64,000 bases of DNA from an uncultured Woeseiaceae bacterium (GTDB lineage Bacteria > Pseudomonadota > Gammaproteobacteria > Steroidobacterales > Woeseiaceae), in NCBI GenBank assembly GCA_945788625.1, contig CALZMQ010000012.1:1-64000 (forward strand), in the 5' to 3' direction. The notes below the pieces were generated by a model. The model made no database searches, was not told where the DNA came from, and worked only from the letters and a program-made list of their open reading frames with translations. The position numbers and the translations under genes were made by a program. Positions 26,048-35,875 of this stretch are shown here, piece by piece. Position 1 is the stretch's first letter. Every line of letters starts with the position of its first letter.

Positions 26048-28888
26048 ATGGACGTCAACGGAACACGCTACCACCTGATGAATGGCGCCGCCGACTGGTT
26101 GCCGATGGTCGTCGCGGATGGCGCCGACAAGCTGTGGTGGGACGAAGAGCAGAGCAGTCTCCTGCTGAAGCCGGAGGTACCGCGACTCCCGCCGACGAAG
26201 GATTCGGACATGTTGGAAGCGTCGGATCGTCGCGGTGCCTCGTTCGACCATTACGGCAACGTGTACTGGATCGATGAAGGCAACGACGCGATCCTGTACC
26301 GACCGGCCGCGGCACCGTTCGAAGTCGGGACGTTCTGGTCGGTCGATGAGTTGACCCGCGAGTGCGAGCCGGAGCAGGACGACGGAAGCTTCAAGCCGCT
26401 CGTCGAAGAGGCACCTCCGCCCCAACCGACGCTCCGCGGCATGGCCGTTACGGCACACGAGTACATGGTCGTCGGCACGCTGTCGCCTGCCGGATTGCTG
26501 ATTTTCGACCTTCACCAGGGTGGGCCACCCGAATGGTTCGAGTGGCCGGAAGCCATCGATTTCGATCCCTTCGATATCGCTCCGGCACCGGATGGCGGTA
26601 TCTGGATTCTCGACCGCGGGCCGGCCCTCGGACAGTCACGATACTGGAGGCTCGACCGATTCTTCAGGATCGTCCGGCCTCACGGCGCGAACGTTCAGCT
26701 CGAACCGCAGTCCGTCGACGATTTCCGACCCGTCGACGGCCAACCGCGCGTGCAGCGGGAGATCCTGTTCCCAGCGGGCGTTGCCATTGACATGAGTTCG
26801 CCGATCATGGCAATCGATCCGGTCGCGATCGAAGGGCTGCCCGATGGATCGGTCGTCGTGCTGGATGCGAGTTCGTCCGGGTCAACTTCCGTTCTGCACT
26901 TCTTCTCCTGCGACGGTGTTGCGCGGCGCGTCGTTATCGACGAAAACGTCCTCGGAACAGTCCTCGAACCGCCGCGTGTCTTCGGCCACGACATTTCGTT
27001 CATACCGGATGACGAGCAACCGAAAGGCAGCGTCAAAGGTAAGTTGTACGTTGCCTCGGCACGTGGGCAACAGGCCTTTGTCTTCGACGCGACGCTCAAT
27101 TCGGCTTCGATCTCACTCGCCCTGAGGCCTTCGCTCTTGCCCATGCGAGACTACTCGGGCAAGGGCCTTATCTGCGCACAAGGCGACGTCTACTACGACT
27201 TCGATACGCGGTGGCTGCCGCTGGCCGATCAGCCTCGACGCCGCTATGTCGGCAACGCCGAGATCGATGGTCTCGTATTCGACGGCAAGGAGCCCGACTG
27301 CGTCTGGCATCGACTGTTGCTGGATGCCTGCATACCGGACGGTGCGAGTGTCGTAGTTGCGGCGAGGTCGGCGAACGAAGAAGACGAGTTGCGCGACGCC
27401 GAGTGGCAGCGGCAGCCGATGCTCGTGCGTCGTCCGGACGGTTCCGAGCTTCCATTCCACGAGCCGTTTTCGGAACGCGAATCCGAGTCGCAGGGCGTCG
27501 GCACGTGGGAGCTGTTGTTCCAGAACGCCTTAGGCCGATACATCGAAGTGCAACTGACTCTGATCGGCACACGTCGCTCCACGCCTCGGATTCGTGCGAT
27601 GCGTGTCTACTACCCGAGATTCTCCTATCGCGACAGGTTCCTGCCGGCGGTGTATCGCGACGAGCGCGCCACCGGCAACTTCCTGGATCGCTTCCTCGCG
27701 AACGCCGAAGGCGTCATGACGGCTCTCGAGACGAGGATCGCGCATGCAGAGGCCATCTTCGACACGCGAAGTTCGCCCGAGGAGTACCTCGAGTGGCTGG
27801 CAGGCTGGTTTGGAGCGAATCTGGACGCGTCGTGGGGCGAAGCTCGTCGACGTCTGTTCCTCGACCACGCCGAACTGCTATTCCGCTGGCGTGGCACACA
27901 AATCGGCATGCGTGCGGCGATCCGGCTTGCGATCGATCCGTGTCCCGACGCGAGCATCTTCGACGAACTTCGCGATCAGCGCGTGTATCAACTGGGGACC
28001 TTGGGCGGGAACGTCGTCCGCATCGTGGAACGCTTCCTGTCACGTACCCAACCCGGCATCACGCTGGGCGACCCGACGGCACCTACGCAGCTGTTTCGCG
28101 AGTCGACAGACGAGGAATGGCAACCCGAACAGGGGCCGGACCCGCTGCACCTGGAATTTCGTCGCTTTCTCGAGCAGATCTACGAGTCGACGACAGTCGA
28201 CGGAGCGCAGGCACTGCAATCGGTATGGGGCAGCAACATCGATGCCGTCACGTTCGGTCCGACGGTACCTGCTGACGAAGTTCAGGCTGTCGACTGGCGA
28301 CGGTTCACCCGGGAAGGCCTCGCGTTCACGTATGCGGCGGTCACGTCAGAAGACGCGCCGCAGTATCGCGAGTTCCTCGCACGTCGCTACGGCGCCGTCG
28401 ACGAACTCAATTCGGCCTACGGTCTCGATGAGACGAACGAGTACACGACCTTCGACGACGTCGACCTGCCGCCGGAGCTTCCGGAGTCTCGTGTCGTGCT
28501 GACGGACTGGATCGAGTTCGTGTCTCTCGCCGTACCCATCAAGCGCGACGCGCATCGGTTCACGGTTCTCGTACCGACACTGCTGGGTGAGACGCCGGGC
28601 AGCCGAGAGCAGCGTCAGCTGCAGGTCGAAGAAATCGTACGCCGCGAGAAACCTGCGCACACCGACTTCGACGTCAAACTTTTCTGGGCGCTATTTCAGA
28701 TCGGCACCGCCCGCCTCGGCCTGGATACCACGCTAGGCGAGGGCACCCGGTTTGTCGCGCTCGTGCTCGGTGCCAATTACCTCGGCCAGACATTCCTTAC
28801 AGAGTCGCACCCCTGGAACGTTCGCGATCGCCAAGTGATCGGCCGCGATCGCCTGGGTGCATCCCAACCACGGAGCAATGGAACATGA
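26048..28888 (+). CDS. gpI-type tail protein with N-terminal propeller-like domain
   Basis: The C-terminal third (~520-945) carries the P2 gpI-like tail-protein motif: YRDRFLPAVYRDE, then FLANAEGVMTALETRI, SSPEEYLEWLAGWFGANLDA and FLDHAELLFRWRGTQIGM. That domain joins gpJ in the baseplate wedge. The N-terminal ~450 residues contain NHL/propeller-like units (DHYGNVYWIDEGNDAILYRP, APAPDGGIWILDRGP), giving 946 aa in total, far above a minimal gpI (~200 aa). The fusion implies an extra wedge-attached domain, perhaps for surface contact. Start codon overlap with the next gene is ATGA. Confidence 0.88.
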   Translation: MDVNGTRYHLMNGAADWLPMVVADGADKLWWDEEQSSLLLKPEVPRLPPTKDSDMLEASDRRGASFDHYGNVYWIDEGNDAILYRPAAAPFEVGTFWSVDELTRECEPEQDDGSFKPLVEEAPPPQPTLRGMAVTAHEYMVVGTLSPAGLLIFDLHQGGPPEWFEWPEAIDFDPFDIAPAPDGGIWILDRGPALGQSRYWRLDRFFRIVRPHGANVQLEPQSVDDFRPVDGQPRVQREILFPAGVAIDMSSPIMAIDPVAIEGLPDGSVVVLDASSSGSTSVLHFFSCDGVARRVVIDENVLGTVLEPPRVFGHDISFIPDDEQPKGSVKGKLYVASARGQQAFVFDATLNSASISLALRPSLLPMRDYSGKGLICAQGDVYYDFDTRWLPLADQPRRRYVGNAEIDGLVFDGKEPDCVWHRLLLDACIPDGASVVVAARSANEEDELRDAEWQRQPMLVRRPDGSELPFHEPFSERESESQGVGTWELLFQNALGRYIEVQLTLIGTRRSTPRIRAMRVYYPRFSYRDRFLPAVYRDERATGNFLDRFLANAEGVMTALETRIAHAEAIFDTRSSPEEYLEWLAGWFGANLDASWGEARRRLFLDHAELLFRWRGTQIGMRAAIRLAIDPCPDASIFDELRDQRVYQLGTLGGNVVRIVERFLSRTQPGITLGDPTAPTQLFRESTDEEWQPEQGPDPLHLEFRRFLEQIYESTTVDGAQALQSVWGSNIDAVTFGPTVPADEVQAVDWRRFTREGLAFTYAAVTSEDAPQYREFLARRYGAVDELNSAYGLDETNEYTTFDDVDLPPELPESRVVLTDWIEFVSLAVPIKRDAHRFTVLVPTLLGETPGSREQRQLQVEEIVRREKPAHTDFDVKLFWALFQIGTARLGLDTTLGEGTRFVALVLGANYLGQTFLTESHPWNVRDRQVIGRDRLGASQPRSNGT

Positions 28889-30567
28889 GCGATTTTTCGA
28901 CTGCCGTCGTTCAGGCAAAACAGCTCGATCGTTACCGGCGCGTCAACTACGTACACGGCTTGGTACTTGGCGTCGATGAGTTTCTGCAAGAGGAGGCGTA
29001 CCTGCTGGAGAAGGATCAGCTGCACAACAGATCCTTGCACGGATACGGGACCGTCTGCGGCCTCGCGGTCATTTCGGATGATGGCAGTGATGGGCCGAGG
29101 ATCAAGGTTCGCTCCGGTCTTGCAGTCAATCCGCGCGGCGAGGAGATCCGCGTTCCGGTCGACCAATGCGCGTCACTCAACGAATGGCTGCTGAAGAACC
29201 GGGACGACGTGGACGAGGCCCTCGGTTCACCGCCCCTCGGCCCACTGTCGATCAACGTCGTTCTCTGCTACCGCGAATGCAGTACTGAGCGGGTCCCCAT
29301 ACCCAGCGGGCCTTGCCAGTCGCTCGAGGAGACGACGAAGCCGTCGCGTATTGCTGATGATTTCGAGCTGCAATTCACCCTGGATGAGCCGCAGCGTGCC
29401 GAAGACGAGGCGATCCGCGAGTTCATCCTCTTTATGAGCCAGATTCGCATCTCTGCATCGTCGCCGGGGCTGGAGGAGCAAGAGTTGCTCGCGCTGATAC
29501 GTGCGGAATTCTTGCCCGAATCGCCGCCCGAAAGTCCGGTGCCGGTCAGCTCGCCGCCCGGCGACTGGACCCTGCACCCGAGCGTCGCACGCGAGCGCTT
29601 GCGCGCAGCGATGCGTCTCTGGATCACAGAGATCCGTCCGACGGTTGGAGAAGAGGGTAAGAACTGTGCGTCGGGACCGCCCGACGAGAAGTGCGTGTTA
29701 CTGGCCCGCCTGACGTTCGACGTCGGCCTGAATGAGCTCGGCTATTTCTACAATGACTCGGAAGTCCGTATCGATGAGGACGACCGGCCGTACCTGCTAT
29801 CGACGATGCTGTTGCAGGAACGTCTGCTGCAGCAGTTGGCAGAAGGTGATGGCGGCGCTGGTGGCGTGACGGCGCATGCCGATCTATCGGGTCTCGCTGA
29901 TGCGGCTGATCATCCGCAATACCTGCTCATAGACGGGAATAGACCCCTGGCAGGACCCTGGAGCGTTGGCGGGCAGCGGGTCATGGACGTCCCGGTCGCC
30001 AGCGACGACAATGACGCCATCCCTCGAATCGAAATGGACAATCGGCTGGCCGCGCACGCCGCCGCCGACGAGCATCTCAATTACCTGCATCTGGATAACC
30101 CCCCCGGTCGCGCGATGCGATCTGAGCTGGACGTTGGTGGAAACCGGGTAGTCAGGGTCGCCGACGCCAGGCAAAACAGACGTGACGCTTTGCCGATGAC
30201 TCAGGCGAAAAGGCAATTCGTGCAACTGGAAAGTCTGGTCAATGGTCCGTACCACATCGTCGCCGGAGGCAGATTCGACATCGACGGTAATGCCGTAGGG
30301 AATTCCTATAACAATCTCCGAGTCGCACTGGCAGGAAACGTCGGGAATATGTTCCTGTTCGAGGCGCGCTACGATACGTATCTGAACCCGGACGGCGCGG
30401 GTGCGACCCATGCTCTGATCGTGAAAGGCACGTCTGAGGGTCGCACGGGCCGAACTTTTCTATCCGTGGTTCGCTTTGAAGCTAACTCCTTCTTTGTGTC
30501 TGTTGGCCCGAGGAATCTCGAGCCATCGGGATTCTCTATTGAGGTCAGTTTCGTACCGGGATCATAG
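28885..30567 (+). CDS. CIS-associated surface/fibre candidate (560 aa)
   Basis: Residues ~10-60 (RRVNYVHGLVLGVDEFLQEE, then LHGYGTVCGLAVIS) and KVRSGLAVNPRGEEI form a module that recurs in the next gene (FEGRLLTAQDLREQ, GVVEGLEVTL). The middle is charged and Pro-rich. The C-terminal ~200 residues have repeated short strands (IDGNRPLAGPWSVGGQRVMD, MRSELDVGGNRVVRV) of a kind seen in trimeric tail-fibre shafts, followed by a globular end (TFLSVVRFEANSFFVSVGPR). I infer a baseplate-attached fibre or collar. No known family is named with confidence. It is ATGA-coupled to the gpI gene. Confidence 0.6.
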   Translation: MSDFSTAVVQAKQLDRYRRVNYVHGLVLGVDEFLQEEAYLLEKDQLHNRSLHGYGTVCGLAVISDDGSDGPRIKVRSGLAVNPRGEEIRVPVDQCASLNEWLLKNRDDVDEALGSPPLGPLSINVVLCYRECSTERVPIPSGPCQSLEETTKPSRIADDFELQFTLDEPQRAEDEAIREFILFMSQIRISASSPGLEEQELLALIRAEFLPESPPESPVPVSSPPGDWTLHPSVARERLRAAMRLWITEIRPTVGEEGKNCASGPPDEKCVLLARLTFDVGLNELGYFYNDSEVRIDEDDRPYLLSTMLLQERLLQQLAEGDGGAGGVTAHADLSGLADAADHPQYLLIDGNRPLAGPWSVGGQRVMDVPVASDDNDAIPRIEMDNRLAAHAAADEHLNYLHLDNPPGRAMRSELDVGGNRVVRVADARQNRRDALPMTQAKRQFVQLESLVNGPYHIVAGGRFDIDGNAVGNSYNNLRVALAGNVGNMFLFEARYDTYLNPDGAGATHALIVKGTSEGRTGRTFLSVVRFEANSFFVSVGPRNLEPSGFSIEVSFVPGS

Positions 30568-30605
30568 GCAAGGGAGCTCGGATTAAGAGATCGAGGTGAC
30601 ATAGC

Positions 30606-33467
30606 GTGAATCTTCTAGAACCCGTATTGACGGGGATCAAGAGCACCAACTTTTTTGAAGGCCGGCTGCTGACAGCGCAGGACCTTCGTGAGCAGCAAAC
30701 AGCCAACGAAGAGCATCGTTGGCGACTTGGACGGGCGATCGGCTCCGGTGTCGTAGAAGGTCTAGAGGTAACCTTGCTGAACAACGGCTTGGTTGGATCG
30801 CCGCCCACTCTCGTGCCGCCGAAAGTCCGCGTCGACAAGGGCATGGCGATAAACGGACGCGGGCAGGCGCTCGAACTGACCACGGAATACGTGGAATTAG
30901 AATTGGCGCGTGAGCTACCTGCACCGGACTTGGCCGATCAGACGTTCAACGACTGCCAGCCGCCGACCACATCGAACATCCCGAACGGTGAGGGCGTCTA
31001 CCTGCTGGTGATGTCACCCGCACTTGGTTTTGAGGACTACGCCCCGAAGAGCGGATTGGGTCTGGAAGGGAAGGCTATTGGTTGCGGAAGACGGTACACG
31101 GTCGAGGGCGTCCAGTTCCGTCTCGAACAAATCCCATTGAGTTCGTTCGATGCCATAACTGCGCCTCGGAATGCACTGCGCAATCTTGCAGACACTGCCA
31201 CGAGCATTGAGACAGCCCAGGCTGTCTCGCAACTACGCAATGCGGTTGCTCACTCAGCACTGAACTCAGCGTCGGCGGCCGAACAGCGCGGCCGGATTCG
31301 GTCAGGTGAACCGGTCGCGTTCACTACGACAAGCAGTATTCTGGACACGAGTGCGCTCTCAGTCTGCGATATCCCGCTGGCGATTCTGTTCTGGGATCTG
31401 ACGGGCGTGCGCTTTCTCGATATGTGGTCCGTCAGGCGACTGGCACGCTGGCTGGTCGAGCCCGATGACATCGCACTGTTTCCGCAGCACGGACTCGAAC
31501 AGCTTCTCCAGTTCATCGATCACGCCCGCGAGTATATCCGTCCCGACCTCGACACCTCGAACTTCGATATCCGAGATCTTTTCCGCTACATACCGCCGGT
31601 CGGATTCGTTCACGTCTCAAGACCCGGAACCGTAACCGGTTACAACCCCGATACATTCTTTGCTGACTACACACGCGGTCAGCCGCAAGCGGCGCTCGCG
31701 GGAAGGCTATCCGATATGCTGTTGAGTTCCTTAGCGTTCGGAGCCGTTGATCTCGATGACGATACTTTCCTGCAAACCTACGAGATTACAGAGAACGACG
31801 AGGCTGTAGACGCAGGGGATGCATCGAGCAAATACCTCGTCTACGCGACAAGGGACACCAATGGCCCAATGACCCGCGACGGAGTCGCCCGCACGTTTGA
31901 AGATGCGTGGGAGGTCTATGGGGGTCTGATCAAAAACAACACCTTCTCACCGACGGCATCGGAGGCGGCCAACGTAGTCAAGCTCATCGTCGAGGCGACC
32001 ACCGGCACCGCTCTTTTCGATACCTATGACCTGGTTATCAATGGCTTCGCCGTTTTCGCCAACTACGACCAAAACGCCGATGGCGTCCTCAGCGCGCAAC
32101 AAATCACCAACGGAATCAACTTGCAATCGTCCAGTACCGGCGTGACCGCCGCACTGTCCGGCTCAGACCTTTGGTTGAGCGCTGCGGACGGTCGGGACAT
32201 CAACATCGGACAAGAATTCGGCGGTAACGCAGGCGGCGGCATTAGATTGGGAATCGGCGGTTTGCAGACCGGTGATGGCGTGACATTCAGGGACGGCACC
32301 GTGGCCGTAACAACTGCGATGCTTCGAATCACAGGCGCTGTGCGCGAAGTGATGGACATGGCAAATCGGCAGGCTGCCATCGCTCTTAGCAATGCGTTGG
32401 ATCTGACTGGCGCAGTTCATGCGTTTCGGCAAATGCATGCCGTGCAGCGGGAAATGACGACGCTGTTCCAGTCAACGATTCCGGGCATCGTCGATACCCG
32501 AAGGCGAGAAGAATTCGCTGCTCAGGTGGAGCAGATGCTCGACGTCAGCCTTCCTTCCGGAGAACCTGGTCTCGAACCAACCATTGTTGCCAACGATCTC
32601 GTAGGAGCGATTGACGCGCAGAACGTTATAAACAATTTCGTCGGCAAGTGGACCGGTGAAGGCGTTGCCGCTGGGCCGTTTGGGGTAACTTACAGACGCA
32701 GTGAACAGGGAGTTCAGCTAGTTCCTGGCGAGCCGCCCATTCCACACGTCTTCGAATTGTTCAACAGCACGGATCGAGCAGTAACGATCCGGGTAAGCGC
32801 ACAGATAACCGGGGCAGCTGGGACTTGGGCTCGCCCGACAGTTCGAGAATTCGAAACGGGCCCTGATATCGATGCCTTTGTCCTGGCGCAGGATACGACC
32901 CGTGAGGTACTGGTGATGGTTGGGGCGCCGTCGAACGCGAGGGTCGGAGACATGCCCGATCTCGCGGTAACCGCGTCAATTGATCCACCAACGAACAAAT
33001 CCGTAACTTTCAATCTGCGACGCACTCTGCTCGTGGACCCGTCCGGAGGCGATCCGGTGGATGGTGTCGTGGAGATCGCCGGGATTGGTGCGTCCGGGAT
33101 CGACTTGGGGGACCTTGTGGGCGCAGTCCAGTTCACGCTTGTACATATCTTCCGCTACACCGATTCCTCGCCGCGAGACTTCAGACTGGAGATCACCGTT
33201 GATTCGACCACGCTGGATTCATGGGATTTCCGCGACTCTGTCGGTGATCCGCTAAATGTTGTTTCCGAAACGACGAATCAACGCGTATACAGCGTTGATG
33301 TGAACAACGTCAATCCATCGACGTTACTCAGACGGATTGAGGTGCAGATCACGCCACCAGCGGCGGCAGGGTCGGCGGTGCTAAGCCACGTAATCCGGAC
33401 TAACGATGGCGGATCAACGCTTACGGACAACTTTGGAGAGCAGACGACTGATCTCGTCGTTCAATGA
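30606..33467 (+). CDS. Large CIS-associated surface protein with EF-hand-like loop (953 aa)
   Basis: The N-terminus (KSTNFFEGRLLTAQDLREQQ, RLGRAIGSGVVEGLEVTL, RVDKGMAINGRGQALEL) has the same module as the preceding gene. Around residue 487 there is a loop of EF-hand or dockerin layout (DQNADGVLSAQQ), with Asp/Asn/Asp at positions 1, 3 and 5 and Gly at 6; position 12 is Gln, so Ca2+ binding is uncertain. The last ~250 residues look like beta-sandwich repeats (HVFELFNSTDRAVTIRVSAQ, VTFNLRRTLLVDPSG). No enzyme motif is seen. It is probably an extracellular structural or adhesion part of the particle. The previous gene ends 38 bases upstream. Confidence 0.6.
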   Translation: MNLLEPVLTGIKSTNFFEGRLLTAQDLREQQTANEEHRWRLGRAIGSGVVEGLEVTLLNNGLVGSPPTLVPPKVRVDKGMAINGRGQALELTTEYVELELARELPAPDLADQTFNDCQPPTTSNIPNGEGVYLLVMSPALGFEDYAPKSGLGLEGKAIGCGRRYTVEGVQFRLEQIPLSSFDAITAPRNALRNLADTATSIETAQAVSQLRNAVAHSALNSASAAEQRGRIRSGEPVAFTTTSSILDTSALSVCDIPLAILFWDLTGVRFLDMWSVRRLARWLVEPDDIALFPQHGLEQLLQFIDHAREYIRPDLDTSNFDIRDLFRYIPPVGFVHVSRPGTVTGYNPDTFFADYTRGQPQAALAGRLSDMLLSSLAFGAVDLDDDTFLQTYEITENDEAVDAGDASSKYLVYATRDTNGPMTRDGVARTFEDAWEVYGGLIKNNTFSPTASEAANVVKLIVEATTGTALFDTYDLVINGFAVFANYDQNADGVLSAQQITNGINLQSSSTGVTAALSGSDLWLSAADGRDINIGQEFGGNAGGGIRLGIGGLQTGDGVTFRDGTVAVTTAMLRITGAVREVMDMANRQAAIALSNALDLTGAVHAFRQMHAVQREMTTLFQSTIPGIVDTRRREEFAAQVEQMLDVSLPSGEPGLEPTIVANDLVGAIDAQNVINNFVGKWTGEGVAAGPFGVTYRRSEQGVQLVPGEPPIPHVFELFNSTDRAVTIRVSAQITGAAGTWARPTVREFETGPDIDAFVLAQDTTREVLVMVGAPSNARVGDMPDLAVTASIDPPTNKSVTFNLRRTLLVDPSGGDPVDGVVEIAGIGASGIDLGDLVGAVQFTLVHIFRYTDSSPRDFRLEITVDSTTLDSWDFRDSVGDPLNVVSETTNQRVYSVDVNNVNPSTLLRRIEVQITPPAAAGSAVLSHVIRTNDGGSTLTDNFGEQTTDLVVQ

Positions 33468-33520
33468 AACGGGAATACCAATCTGTACGAACCAAGCCGG
33501 GTCATGGCAGGAGCGAAACA

Positions 33521-35860
33521 ATGAAACTGCATTCACACCTTCATCACGCACTAACCACTGTAGTCGTCGGACTCCTCTTTCTATTCGCGCCGGGCACAAG
33601 TGATGCAATATCGAGCTGCGCAATCGGTCTAAAGCCCGACGTCGATATTAATGTCAATGGATCCGAGGCCAGCGGCGAATGGGATGGCGTGGACGTAGGG
33701 CATATAACGTCATCTCACCCGTGTCTGGACGACAATATCGACCACTTGACTGAGGGAACTCCGCTACCTGTCGAACTACGCGATATTGATATTAAATCCA
33801 AACGATTTCAGCGGCTCGGGCAGTGGTTTTACGGGTTTCTCATCGAGGTCGACGATGTTACGAACAGCACGTCTGACTGCGGCACGCTGTGTTTCGGCGA
33901 GCGAATCGTTATTCAGTTCAACGATGATATCGCAGATACCGTCCTGGACAGCAGCGATCGACAGTTGCTCGTTACGATTTCGCGAGGGACGACCGGGACT
34001 ACTTTTGAAAGGGGCCTACATGCGCCGGTCGATGCAAGCGGGTCCGGTTGTACGAGCCCAACTTTGAAATGGAACAATTCTCTCGGTACTGCGTTGCCAG
34101 AGTCATCGCAAATTGAAGTTGCCGTGAGCACGAACGCCTCCTCCTACACGGTCGAAATCGCTATTCCAGTGAGTTTGGTCAATCCGGATCCGACGGCAGA
34201 TATTGGGATCGCGATGGCGATCATTAACGATACCGGCACTTTCGGGTTCTTTGACGACACGCCCGAAGTGTGTGTTGCCGGCGGCGCGCTGTGTGATGCC
34301 TATGGGGCTACATTTCCTAGCGCAATGTCCGTCAGTAATGCAGAGAATCCGTTGTTCGAGACCTGCCATCTAGGATGGGTCGATCCAGTTGCCTGGGGGG
34401 TTGGATACGCCAATGATCCGCCGGGTGATGTAACGATCTCCCGGGATCCTGTTTTCTGGTCAAGCGAAGCGATCGAACTCTTCCGTTGCGGTACACCGGG
34501 ATATACCTATTTCCCGAACACGCCATGCAGAATCACGATCAGGGGAACTTTGGATAACTCCGGCTCGGCGACGGCCCGCAATGTCGTTTTCTTATGGGCC
34601 GACCACGGCACCGGCGATCCGAACAACTACCGATTTATCGATATCCAGCGCGTAAACATCACCGGCTCCACGTTCACTGCAGAGTCGTCAGAATGGAATC
34701 CGCCTATGGGCCTCGCAAACCATCCGTGCCTGCGCGTGTATATTCTGCCGGATGTGCTGAGTCCAGATCCGACTCTGAATTTGACCCAAGCGACTCAGAC
34801 CAAGGCCTATGTGGACAATTGGGTAGCACATTATGGTCTCGGAGATCATCACTGGGCGCAGAAGAACATCAGCATTCATCCCACGCAGCTTAATTGTACG
34901 CCTGCATCCTGCGGCATCAGTGAGGTGATTGGAATCGAGGAGAGCTCCACTCTTCTCGCGTCGAATGACGATCAGGGAATTGTCTGGCTTTCGTTCGCAC
35001 AACTGGCAAGTACGAGAGGTCGCGATCCTGTAGTCGGTGCAGCGCTGCGCCGAATTAACCTGACCCCGACTGAGAGAGCCAGGTACGCCGAAGACCACGT
35101 GATCGTGCAAATCCAGGCTTTCGATCAAATCGAGAGAAGCGGATTGCCCGTTCCACGCCAGAATTTCATCGAGCACCTCGGCGGCGTCATACAACTCTAT
35201 CCAGTGGAACTGATCAATGACAACGCCCGGCTTCCGCTGGAATTCGTCATCAACAACAGCAGCCCATACACGAAGACAGTAAGGTTGCAGACCGAGATCC
35301 ACGTTCCGTCGGGTGTCGGACCGGTCGAGATCGAACTCGACACCGGCCCATACCAGCTCGATCCGGAATCGACTAGTCGTGTCGATGGCGAAGTCGTCAA
35401 TACGTCAATTTTGCCGACCAGCCCGTGGTCTTTCAGCGCCCATCTCGGCATCAACTCGCCGCAAGGCACCTTCGGCAACTTCTTCGATGGTGGCCTCAGC
35501 TACGGTATTGACGTCGAGTATCGATGGAATCAGCAGTGGGCCGCCGAGCTCTTTGTCGGCAACGACACGTTCGATGGCTCATCGGGCTTGCCTGACGTCG
35601 ACGCGCTTCAGCTCTCCCTGAACGGCAAGTACTATTTCCCGTTCGGCGTGAAGGAAGGCTACGTACTGGCAGGCTTCGGGACGTACGATTTCGATCCTGG
35701 CTCTTCCGAGAGCGGCTTCAATATCGGCTTAGGCATGGACGTCGTTGTGAATCAGGTCTGGACGCTCGAAGCTTTGCTCAAGTGGCACACTGTCGATGCT
35801 CCAGGAAGCAGTCTGGAGTTCTACACCTTACAAGGCGTCGTCAGATTCGGCGGACGCTAG
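33521..35860 (+). CDS. Secreted protein with CBM9/DOMON-like N-domain and outer-membrane beta-barrel C-domain
   Basis: The open frame begins at 33464 (ATGA with the preceding stop), but an ATG at 33521 with AGGAG seven bases upstream starts a clear Sec signal peptide (LTTVVVGLLFLFAPGTSDA). The N-terminal domain (~25-260; DVDINVNGSEASGEWDGVDV, SYTVEIAIPVSL) resembles CBM9/DOMON-type sugar-binding sandwiches. A CARDB-like middle follows (NSGSATARNVVFLWAD). The last ~150 residues (FSAHLGINSPQGTFGNFFDG, YGIDVEYRWNQQWAAELFVG, GYVLAGFGTYDF) have alternating strands ending in VVRFGGR, like an 8-stranded outer-membrane barrel. An outer-membrane protein inside a CIS operon is unexpected; it may anchor or dock the particle. 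Confidence 0.7.
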   Translation: MKLHSHLHHALTTVVVGLLFLFAPGTSDAISSCAIGLKPDVDINVNGSEASGEWDGVDVGHITSSHPCLDDNIDHLTEGTPLPVELRDIDIKSKRFQRLGQWFYGFLIEVDDVTNSTSDCGTLCFGERIVIQFNDDIADTVLDSSDRQLLVTISRGTTGTTFERGLHAPVDASGSGCTSPTLKWNNSLGTALPESSQIEVAVSTNASSYTVEIAIPVSLVNPDPTADIGIAMAIINDTGTFGFFDDTPEVCVAGGALCDAYGATFPSAMSVSNAENPLFETCHLGWVDPVAWGVGYANDPPGDVTISRDPVFWSSEAIELFRCGTPGYTYFPNTPCRITIRGTLDNSGSATARNVVFLWADHGTGDPNNYRFIDIQRVNITGSTFTAESSEWNPPMGLANHPCLRVYILPDVLSPDPTLNLTQATQTKAYVDNWVAHYGLGDHHWAQKNISIHPTQLNCTPASCGISEVIGIEESSTLLASNDDQGIVWLSFAQLASTRGRDPVVGAALRRINLTPTERARYAEDHVIVQIQAFDQIERSGLPVPRQNFIEHLGGVIQLYPVELINDNARLPLEFVINNSSPYTKTVRLQTEIHVPSGVGPVEIELDTGPYQLDPESTSRVDGEVVNTSILPTSPWSFSAHLGINSPQGTFGNFFDGGLSYGIDVEYRWNQQWAAELFVGNDTFDGSSGLPDVDALQLSLNGKYYFPFGVKEGYVLAGFGTYDFDPGSSESGFNIGLGMDVVVNQVWTLEALLKWHTVDAPGSSLEFYTLQGVVRFGGR

Positions 35861-35875
35861 GCCGGGCCTCGTTCG

